From an uncultured Lachnospiraceae bacterium (GTDB taxonomy: Bacteria > Bacillota > Clostridia > Lachnospirales > Lachnospiraceae), in the NCBI GenBank assembly GCA_946183625.1, contig CAMHCL010000038.1, forward strand, positions 1 to 12,881: a stretch of 12,881 bases of DNA. Direction: 5' to 3'. Position numbers and translations under genes: made by a program. Numbering within the stretch: the first letter of the stretch is position 1; the number at the start of each line of letters is the position of its first letter. Below are positions 8,187 through 12,881 of the stretch, one piece after another. The notes under the pieces were generated by a model. The model was not told the origin of the DNA, made no database searches, and saw nothing but the letters and a program-made list of their open reading frames with translations.

Positions 8187-9548
8187 ATGGGATATATATT
8201 CAGGCTGAGTTTTGCAAATCTAAAGCTTCGAAAACTTAGAACTGTACTGACTATCGTAGGAATCATGATCGGAATCATGTCGGTGGTCACCATGCTAACT
8301 GCGGGAATCGGCGCGCGCCGGGCCATGGTGGAGCAGGTGGAGAAGGTTGGAAGCACCAGGGAAATCCATGTCTATTCGACCGACACCACAAGGAAAGACC
8401 GCATACTGACAGACAGCACAGTTTTGAAATTTGAAAAGCTGGGAAATGTAACGGATGTCTATCCGGTTGTCTCTCTTGACGGCACTGAGAAAATGGGTAG
8501 TTTTATGGGCTATAATGCTATTCTGGGAGTGCCTGCAGAATATTTGGAGAGTCTCAAGGTAGCAGAAGGAAAGTATCCGAAGCAAAATGGATCCAGGCCG
8601 CAGATTCTCGCCGGGCTGGGCTCGAGGTATGTCTTTTACAATGACAGAACCGGGCAGATCTATGGAGAATCTTCGAAGGGCACACGAAGTCTGGCGGGCC
8701 AGAGGCTGGAATTCAAATTGATGCCTATGGATATTCCGAAGGATGAAGAATCGGAAGATAGAGAAGATGAATTCGGGGATGGCTCTGATGCTGAAGAGAA
8801 GGCAAGCGCTACGGATGCAGGTGGTGCTTCAGAAACTCCAAGCCAAATGGTTAATCTTAATATAGTCGGCGAAACAGATAACGAATATGATTACAATTTC
8901 TATACAGACATAGATACGCTGAAATATTATATCAAGCGTCAGTCCGTGGACGGCTACATGCCAGGCCAGCCTCGCGATAAGGATGACAATCCATATAAAG
9001 TCTGGGTTTATAGCGAGATCATCCTTCGTGTGGATAAGACTGAAAATGTAGAAATTGTATCCAAGGTCGTAAGGGATATGGGGTATAGAGTTGAGAATAA
9101 TCTTGAAATGTTAAAAAGCGTGAACCGCACTATCGGAACCATGCAGATGGTGCTGGGTATAATTGGTGCAATCGCCATAGTTGTAGCTGTGATCGGAATC
9201 ATCAATACCATGATGACCGCTGTGTATGACCGTGTTCGTGAGATAGCACTTCTCAGGATGCTGGGCTCCGACAGCGACGACATAAGCTTCATGTTCCTCT
9301 TTGAGTCCGCACTTATGGGCTTTGTGGGAGGAGTGTTAGGCGTGCTGCTTTCTATGTTGATCAACTATTTCATCAATGGAAAGCTGGTTGCACTTATGGC
9401 GATGCCGAAGGATGCTTACATTATGACCACGCCACTGTGGCTTATCGCATTGGTTATAATATCTTCGACACTGGTATCAGTTCTCGCCGGCGCAATCCCA
9501 GCCAGGTGGGCCGCCCACATCAAACCACTGGAAGCACTTGATCATTAA
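8187..9548 (+). CDS. MacB-like ABC transporter permease (MacB_PCD plus FtsX)
   Basis: This 453-residue protein has the standard MacB half-permease plan: one N-terminal span (18-40), a large external MacB_PCD-type domain (about 41-318), then three C-terminal spans (319-345, 366-396, 415-437) of an FtsX domain with the coupling motif YDRVREIALLRMLGSDSDD (347-365). It ends ARWAAHIKPLEALDH, close to the family's usual C-terminus. The external domain carries an acidic low-complexity insert (about 186-218, DEESEDREDEFGDGSDAEE). Its ATG lies 1 base after the previous stop, with AAGGA inside the preceding gene. Such proteins act as homodimers with two ATPases, so it probably shares the operon's ATPase with the fused permease, or the two permeases form one larger complex. 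Confidence 0.93.
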   Translation: MGYIFRLSFANLKLRKLRTVLTIVGIMIGIMSVVTMLTAGIGARRAMVEQVEKVGSTREIHVYSTDTTRKDRILTDSTVLKFEKLGNVTDVYPVVSLDGTEKMGSFMGYNAILGVPAEYLESLKVAEGKYPKQNGSRPQILAGLGSRYVFYNDRTGQIYGESSKGTRSLAGQRLEFKLMPMDIPKDEESEDREDEFGDGSDAEEKASATDAGGASETPSQMVNLNIVGETDNEYDYNFYTDIDTLKYYIKRQSVDGYMPGQPRDKDDNPYKVWVYSEIILRVDKTENVEIVSKVVRDMGYRVENNLEMLKSVNRTIGTMQMVLGIIGAIAIVVAVIGIINTMMTAVYDRVREIALLRMLGSDSDDISFMFLFESALMGFVGGVLGVLLSMLINYFINGKLVALMAMPKDAYIMTTPLWLIALVIISSTLVSVLAGAIPARWAAHIKPLEALDH

Positions 9549-9551
9549 ATT

Positions 9552-9571
9552 ATGGGAATTGGGGACAGCGG
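9552..9571 (+). repeat. Left terminal inverted repeat of the 282-bp element
   Basis: A 20-bp perfect complement of 9814-9833. Its ATTGGGG (9558-9564) can also pair locally with CCCCAAT at 9578-9584, giving a 7-bp hairpin with a 13-base loop. The left end can therefore fold by itself instead of pairing with the right end. Confidence 0.93.
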
Positions 9572-9592
9572 ATTTATCCCCAATATATAACT

Positions 9593-9797
9593 GAAAAGGC
9601 ACCAAGAATATATCCGACAAACAATAGCGCAGTCTCTTAGCGCTGTCGGAGTCGAGTAGGCTATGAGGGGCGCCGCCGACCGGTTTCAAGAAAGTAAAGC
9701 CCTTGAGCGGACGTTCCCCGAATAGCCGTAAGCGAGACGACAGACAACGCTTAGAAAGCGGAGCGTCGTTTGGAGGGTATGTTCTTGGTGCCTTTTC
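9593..9797 (+). ncRNA. Candidate structured RNA of about 205 nt inside the element (family uncertain, possibly HEARO/omega-RNA-like)
   Basis: The core folds into nested stems by eye. They are a 16-bp closing stem (9593-9608/9782-9797); arm A, TCCGAC/GTCGGA (9613-9618/9645-9650) continuing as AGCGC/GCGCT (9626-9630/9640-9644); arm B, GGCTAT/ATAGCC (9659-9664/9722-9727), then a GA/GA internal loop, then GGGG/CCCC (9667-9670/9716-9719), CCGC/GCGG (9673-9676/9707-9710) and CAAG/CTTG (9687-9690/9702-9705); and arm C, ACGAC/GTCGT (9737-9741/9765-9769) capped by CGCTT/AAGCG (9748-9752/9756-9760). The loop of arm A (GTCTCTTA) can pair with TAA and GAGAC (9729-9738) as a pseudoknot. The GA/GA loop can form sheared pairs only in the plus-strand RNA, which fixes the sense. 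HEARO RNAs have comparable size and mobile context, but the identity is not proven; no IscB-like gene is present. Confidence 0.6.
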
Positions 9798-9813
9798 GAT
9801 ATATGCGAATTAC

Positions 9814-9833
9814 CCGCTGTCCCCAATTCCCAT
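9814..9833 (-). repeat. Right terminal inverted repeat of the 282-bp element
   Basis: Perfect 20-bp complement of 9552-9571. Its outer edge lies 1 bp before the -35 of the downstream map promoter. Confidence 0.93.
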
Positions 9834-9834
9834 C

Positions 9835-9863
9835 TTGTCACAAGAGATATTATGTGATACAAT
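9835..9863 (+). promoter_or_regulatory. Sigma-A promoter of the methionine aminopeptidase gene
   Basis: TTGTCA (9835-9840), exactly 17 bases, then TACAAT (9858-9863) with an extended TGA just before it. The predicted start is near 9870, leaving a leader of about 57 bases. A short inverted repeat (GGTTA 9870-9874, TAACC 9883-9887) falls at the predicted start; it may be an operator or chance. Confidence 0.8.
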
Positions 9864-9926
9864 TCTCAAGGTTAAATAAAACTAACCATAGTATTGTAAT
9901 TATTAGAAGAAATCGAGGATAGAAAA

Positions 9927-10802
9927 TTGGCTGCAAAAATCGGAAGAAATGATCCATGTTGGTGTGGAAGTGGACGCAAGTATAAAGCTTGCCATGAAGA
10001 ATTTGATAGAAAAATCGAGACTATAAAGAACCAGAAGCACAAGGTTCCAACTCACGATATGATCAAGACTCCTGAACAGGTTGCCATGATCAAGGAGAGT
10101 GCAAAGGTAAATGTTGAATGTCTGGATGTGGTTGCTGACAAGATTGCGATTGGCATGAGCACAGAGGATATCAATGATATAATCAACGAAGTCTGCAAGA
10201 AGTATGGCGCAATTCCTGCACCACTTAATTATGAAGGCTTTCCAAAGAGTGTCTGCACTTCAATCAACGATGCAGTATGCCACGGAATTCCAAGCAAGGA
10301 TGAAATCCTGTGTGATGGAGATATCATCAATGTAGATTGTTCCACAATCCTGAACGGTTATTTCTCAGACTCATCAAGAATGTTCATGCTTGGAAATGTA
10401 ACGGAAGCTGATAAGAAGCTGGTTCAGACAGTAAAGGAATGTGTTGAACTTGGACTTGAGCAGGTTAAGCCTTGGGGCTTCCTTGGAGATATGGGTCAGG
10501 CGGTTCATGATCATGCCAAGGCTAATGGCTACTCGGTTGTTAGAGAAATCGGTGGTCATGGAGTAGGCGTTGAGTTCCATGAGGAACCATGGGTAAGCTA
10601 CTGCACAAGAAGAGGAACAGATATATTAATGGCTCCGGGCATGATGTTCACTATTGAACCTATGGTAAATGCCGGAAGCCATGAGATATTTATTGATGAA
10701 GATAACAACTGGACAGTATATACAGAGGATGGATCAAACTCCGCACAGTGGGAGATACAGGTACTTGTAACAGAAGATGGTCATGAAGTTATCTCCTGGT
10801 AG
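9927..10802 (+). CDS. map: Type I methionine aminopeptidase with N-terminal SEC-C zinc motif
   Basis: This 291-residue cytosolic enzyme removes the initiator methionine from new proteins. Residues 1-24 form a SEC-C motif (NDPCWCGSGRKYKACH; zinc ligands C11, C13, C22 and C/H23), thought to help ribosome or protein contact. The pita-bread catalytic domain follows (about 45-291). Its expected residues are all present: H119 in VCHGIP, metal ligands D137 (INVDC) and D148 (GYFSDSSRMF), H211 (GGHGVG), H218 (FHEEP), E244 (FTIEPM) and E276 (AQWEIQVLVTEDG). The start is TTG, chosen because GAGG lies 8 bases upstream and the SEC-C motif follows at once. The gene has its own promoter and terminator and is not part of the ABC operon. 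SEC-C-type MAPs are common in Clostridia, often beside a shorter second paralogue elsewhere. Confidence 0.96.
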   Translation: MAAKIGRNDPCWCGSGRKYKACHEEFDRKIETIKNQKHKVPTHDMIKTPEQVAMIKESAKVNVECLDVVADKIAIGMSTEDINDIINEVCKKYGAIPAPLNYEGFPKSVCTSINDAVCHGIPSKDEILCDGDIINVDCSTILNGYFSDSSRMFMLGNVTEADKKLVQTVKECVELGLEQVKPWGFLGDMGQAVHDHAKANGYSVVREIGGHGVGVEFHEEPWVSYCTRRGTDILMAPGMMFTIEPMVNAGSHEIFIDEDNNWTVYTEDGSNSAQWEIQVLVTEDGHEVISW

Positions 10803-10831
10803 TTTGCATATAAATTGATATCATTAAACTT

Positions 10832-10876
10832 TAGCTCGCGTAAGACCTATTAAAGGTTTTATGTGAGCTATTTTTT
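10832..10876 (+). terminator. Intrinsic terminator after the methionine aminopeptidase gene
   Basis: A 17-bp stem (10832-10848 with 10854-10870) has a 5-base loop and is followed by six T. Three of its pairs are G-T wobbles that pair only in plus-strand RNA, so it works in one direction. It closes the monocistronic map transcript 29 bases after the stop. Confidence 0.9.
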
Positions 10877-10974
10877 ATTCGCCACAAATTAAACGAAGAA
10901 AAAAATAGTGGTACTTTACCTCAATACAAGATATCATAGAACTAGTTAGAAATATGTCGTTTGAGGGGTTGAAC
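10877..10974. other. Spacer before the CotH-like gene
   Basis: About 100 AT-rich bases. A TATCAT (10932-10937) could serve as a -10, but no convincing -35 stands 16-18 bases before it, so I do not call a promoter. GAGGGG (10963-10968) is the ribosome site of the next gene, 6 bases before its ATG. Confidence 0.5.
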
Positions 10975-12881
10975 ATGAAGAAAAAAGTACATTTAACTAT
11001 TATTGCTGCTTTCCTCGCAGTGATAGTCATGGTATTAACGTCAAATGTATCTTATGCCGATGAAATGACGGTGGATAATGGGATTCCGGTGATGTATATC
11101 ACTATTGATGAATCGCAGGGTACGATTGATGACATGAATAATGATAAGGATCATAATACTAAATGTTTCGGAACCGTTAGTATTGATGTTCCTGATGGAT
11201 TTCGATATTCGGATATGCAGGATGTGTCCTTATCGGATCTGCCTGAAAGTGTCATGGAGATCAAGGGCAGAGGTAATTCGTCGTGGAGGGCAAAAACAAA
11301 AAAGCCATATAAGTTAAAGCTGGACAAGAAGGCAGATGTGCTTGGATTGGGGAAGAATAAACACTGGGTGCTTCTGGCAAATGCATATGACAGAACTCTG
11401 ATCAAGGACAGGGTTACTGCGTGGCTTGGAGATGATATTGGTATGGAGTTTACTCCACGCGGGGTTCCTGTTGATATTATTATGAGAAATACTGAGGGCA
11501 CTTATGAGAAGTACCTTGGAAGTTATTATCTGAGTGAACAGGTCAGAGTTGGAGAAAACAGGATAGAAATAGATGAACTGGAAGAAGGCGATACTGATAC
11601 AGCACTGATATCAGGTGGATATCTGGTGCAGAATGCTGGACAGACTGATACAAGTTCTCCTAATTATTTTAAGACAGACCATGATGTAATCTGGGCAAAT
11701 CATACACCAAACTTTGATCCGGATGATGACGGATATGTGAATGATGTGCAGAAGGAGTACATCCGAGGATACATGCAGGATTTAGAGGATGCATTATATA
11801 GTGGGGACTTTGAAGGCACAGAGGGAACAAGCTACAGAGATATGATGGATCTCAAATCTGCTGCGCAGTACTGGCTGGTGATGCAGGCAAGTATGAATGC
11901 AGATGCCTATGTTACAGGAAGTACATATGTGTATAAGAAGCGTGATGACATTTTATATTGGGGACCGCTCTGGGATTTTGATTATGCATGGTATTATGAC
12001 AATAATTATACGGAATTTGAAGTGAACCATAACTGGATAAAGGTTATGCTTTATGATAAGGAACAGGGTGGTTTCGTGCCTGAGATAAAAGCATGCTGGC
12101 CTGAGGTTAAGGCTTCGCTTTTGCGGATAGCAGAAGATGGTGGAGTTATCGATCAGTATTATGAAGAAACAAAGCTGTCTCAGCAGATGGATTTGGAATA
12201 CTATCCATTAGATCCAGAAGAAACATTTGACCCGGAGACAGCCAAGGAAGCATATAAGGCCTGGATCATCAAAAGAGTCACCTGGATGGACGAACATATG
12301 GACGACTTGGATAACAAGGTTCATAAGGTTACGGTAAATGTACAGGATGATTCGTATCCTCTCTATATAATTGACGGATATGGTTTTGAGGGAAGTGTAA
12401 CAAATCCTATAGTGGAAGGGTATACATTCATAGAATGGGAAGATGATGATGGAAATGTTGTGGATCCATATGATTATCAGTGCCATAGTGATGCTACTAT
12501 AACTGCTAAATTTATTCCTAACAAAGATGCGACGCTTGCCACAGATATTTTCTTCCAACAAGATGATGTTTACATACCATTTGATGAAGAACATGGATCA
12601 TATAGCATCGGCTATACAGTTGTCCCTGAGGATGCACAGAATAAGGATGTAATCTGGTCTTCTTCAGATGAAGATATTGCATCGTTTTGGATGAATGGTA
12701 CATTTAATATAAAGAAACCGGGAGATGTCACTATTACGGCCAGGCTTGCGTCAGGCGTTACCAAAACTATGAATCTTCATATTGTGGAAGAAGAACTGCC
12801 GTACCCAGAGTCTATAAAAACTGATAAGGAAGTATATGAACTGAAGACATCCTATCGCCAATTGCCCTCGTTGCTTGATAT
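10975..12881 (+). CDS. Secreted CotH kinase-family protein with Ig-like modules, 3'-truncated by the window edge
   Basis: The frame is open from the ATG to the window end (635 codons). A signal peptide (about 1-29, cleaved after VSYA) exports it. The CotH domain covers about 35-440. It shows GRGNSSW (98-104), a lysine-rich PYKLKL (111-116), LLANAYDRTLIKDRVTAWL, LGSYYLSEQVRVGENRIEI, and the hallmark YWGPLWDFDYAW (328-339) with D334 and D336, and it ends near AWIIKRVTWMDEHM. After it come an InlB/Flg_new-like repeat (GYTFIEWEDDDGN) and a Big_2-type Ig module (VIWSSSDEDIASF ... GDVTITARL). CotH proteins are atypical protein kinases, first known from Bacillus spore coats. This secreted multi-module form is typical of Lachnospiraceae surface or extracellular proteins, and its target is unknown. 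The C-terminus (anchor or further repeats) is not visible. Confidence 0.9.
   Translation, partial: MKKKVHLTIIAAFLAVIVMVLTSNVSYADEMTVDNGIPVMYITIDESQGTIDDMNNDKDHNTKCFGTVSIDVPDGFRYSDMQDVSLSDLPESVMEIKGRGNSSWRAKTKKPYKLKLDKKADVLGLGKNKHWVLLANAYDRTLIKDRVTAWLGDDIGMEFTPRGVPVDIIMRNTEGTYEKYLGSYYLSEQVRVGENRIEIDELEEGDTDTALISGGYLVQNAGQTDTSSPNYFKTDHDVIWANHTPNFDPDDDGYVNDVQKEYIRGYMQDLEDALYSGDFEGTEGTSYRDMMDLKSAAQYWLVMQASMNADAYVTGSTYVYKKRDDILYWGPLWDFDYAWYYDNNYTEFEVNHNWIKVMLYDKEQGGFVPEIKACWPEVKASLLRIAEDGGVIDQYYEETKLSQQMDLEYYPLDPEETFDPETAKEAYKAWIIKRVTWMDEHMDDLDNKVHKVTVNVQDDSYPLYIIDGYGFEGSVTNPIVEGYTFIEWEDDDGNVVDPYDYQCHSDATITAKFIPNKDATLATDIFFQQDDVYIPFDEEHGSYSIGYTVVPEDAQNKDVIWSSSDEDIASFWMNGTFNIKKPGDVTITARLASGVTKTMNLHIVEEELPYPESIKTDKEVYELKTSYRQLPSLLD

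Larger units (their letters stand above)
9552..9833. mobile_element. 282-bp non-autonomous element with 20-bp perfect terminal inverted repeats and a structured core
   Basis: The ends are exact inverted copies (ATGGGAATTGGGGACAGCGG at 9552-9571, its complement at 9814-9833). Nested inside is a 16-bp perfect inverted repeat (9593-9608 with 9782-9797), also flanked by AT-rich complementary bases. It starts 3 bases after the permease stop. No target-site duplication is evident (flanks ATT and CTT), and no convincing ORF lies inside. From general knowledge, GGGGACAG-type termini recall repeats found with IS200-like/REP-associated Y1 transposases, which also leave no duplication. No transposase is in the window, so mobilisation would be in trans. 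Confidence 0.7.

Noticed and set aside
7301..8356. 351-codon reading frame on the minus strand
   Set aside because: It lies opposite the Ig-like protein gene and the start of the next permease. It has His/Leu/Ser-rich, low-sense composition and no recognisable domain or ribosome site, so it is a shadow of the coding strand.
9477..9689. Short minus-strand reading frame running into the 282-bp element
   Set aside because: It crosses from the permease gene into the structured core, has no plausible start signal, and the base pairing explains the sequence better.
9593..9797. tRNA, rRNA fragment or riboswitch as identity of the structured core
   Set aside because: No cloverleaf or CCA end, no rRNA-like segments, and it lies at the end of an operon inside an inverted-repeat element rather than in a leader with an expression platform.
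9870..9887. Inverted repeat GGTTA-N8-TAACC as an operator or riboswitch
   Set aside because: Only five pairs in an AT-rich leader; too weak to call as a separate feature.
12208..12594. 128-codon minus-strand reading frame
   Set aside because: It is antisense to the clearly coding CotH-like gene and shows no domain.

Overview
The window looks like chromosomal DNA of a low-to-mid GC Firmicute, most likely a Lachnospiraceae-type gut or rumen anaerobe. This is inferred from a sortase-anchored multi-domain CnaB/SpaA surface protein with an IPTG-type sorting signal, a methionine aminopeptidase carrying an N-terminal SEC-C zinc motif, MacB-like ABC permeases, and a secreted CotH-family protein with Ig-like modules. 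Ribosome binding sites (AGGAG, AAGGAG) and U-tailed hairpin terminators also fit. No rRNA, tRNA, CRISPR or complete transposase gene is visible.

Layout. (1) 2-2443 (+): 3' part of a large wall-anchored surface protein, a chain of five isopeptide-type domains, ending at a strong terminator (2451-2488) shared with the convergent gene. (2) 3705-2511 (-): an ECF sigma factor and a translationally coupled single-span membrane protein, the probable anti-sigma factor. The upstream spacer holds one good and one weaker ECF-type promoter pointing back at the sigma gene. (3) 3911-9548 (+): a four-gene ABC transporter operon: ATPase, an 870-residue fused double-FtsX permease, a membrane-anchored protein with two Ig-like/CARDB-like domains, and a MacB-like permease. 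(4) 9552-9833: a 282-bp element bounded by 20-bp perfect inverted repeats. It holds no gene but an elaborate nested RNA-like fold with a 16-bp closing stem, tandem G-A mismatches and a possible pseudoknot. (5) 9927-10802 (+): SEC-C methionine aminopeptidase with its own good sigma-A promoter that begins 1 bp outside the element, ending at a terminator (10832-10876). (6) 10975 to the window end (+): a secreted CotH kinase-like protein with C-terminal InlB/Flg_new-like and Big_2-like modules, cut off by the window edge.

How the parts relate. The ECF pair and the ABC operon share a 205-bp divergent control region, so the sigma factor may respond to envelope stress and bear on the transporter, though no ECF-type promoter facing the operon was found. 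The operon is unusual in pairing one ATPase with two permeases of different architecture, both with acidic low-complexity stretches in their external domains, plus a surface Ig-like subunit in place of a HlyD/MacA adaptor. The surface protein, transporter and CotH protein make this a cell-envelope neighbourhood. The most likely under-described item is the small mobile-looking element with its structured RNA core. It could be a HEARO/omega-RNA-like or REP-type non-autonomous element, but that identity is a hypothesis.
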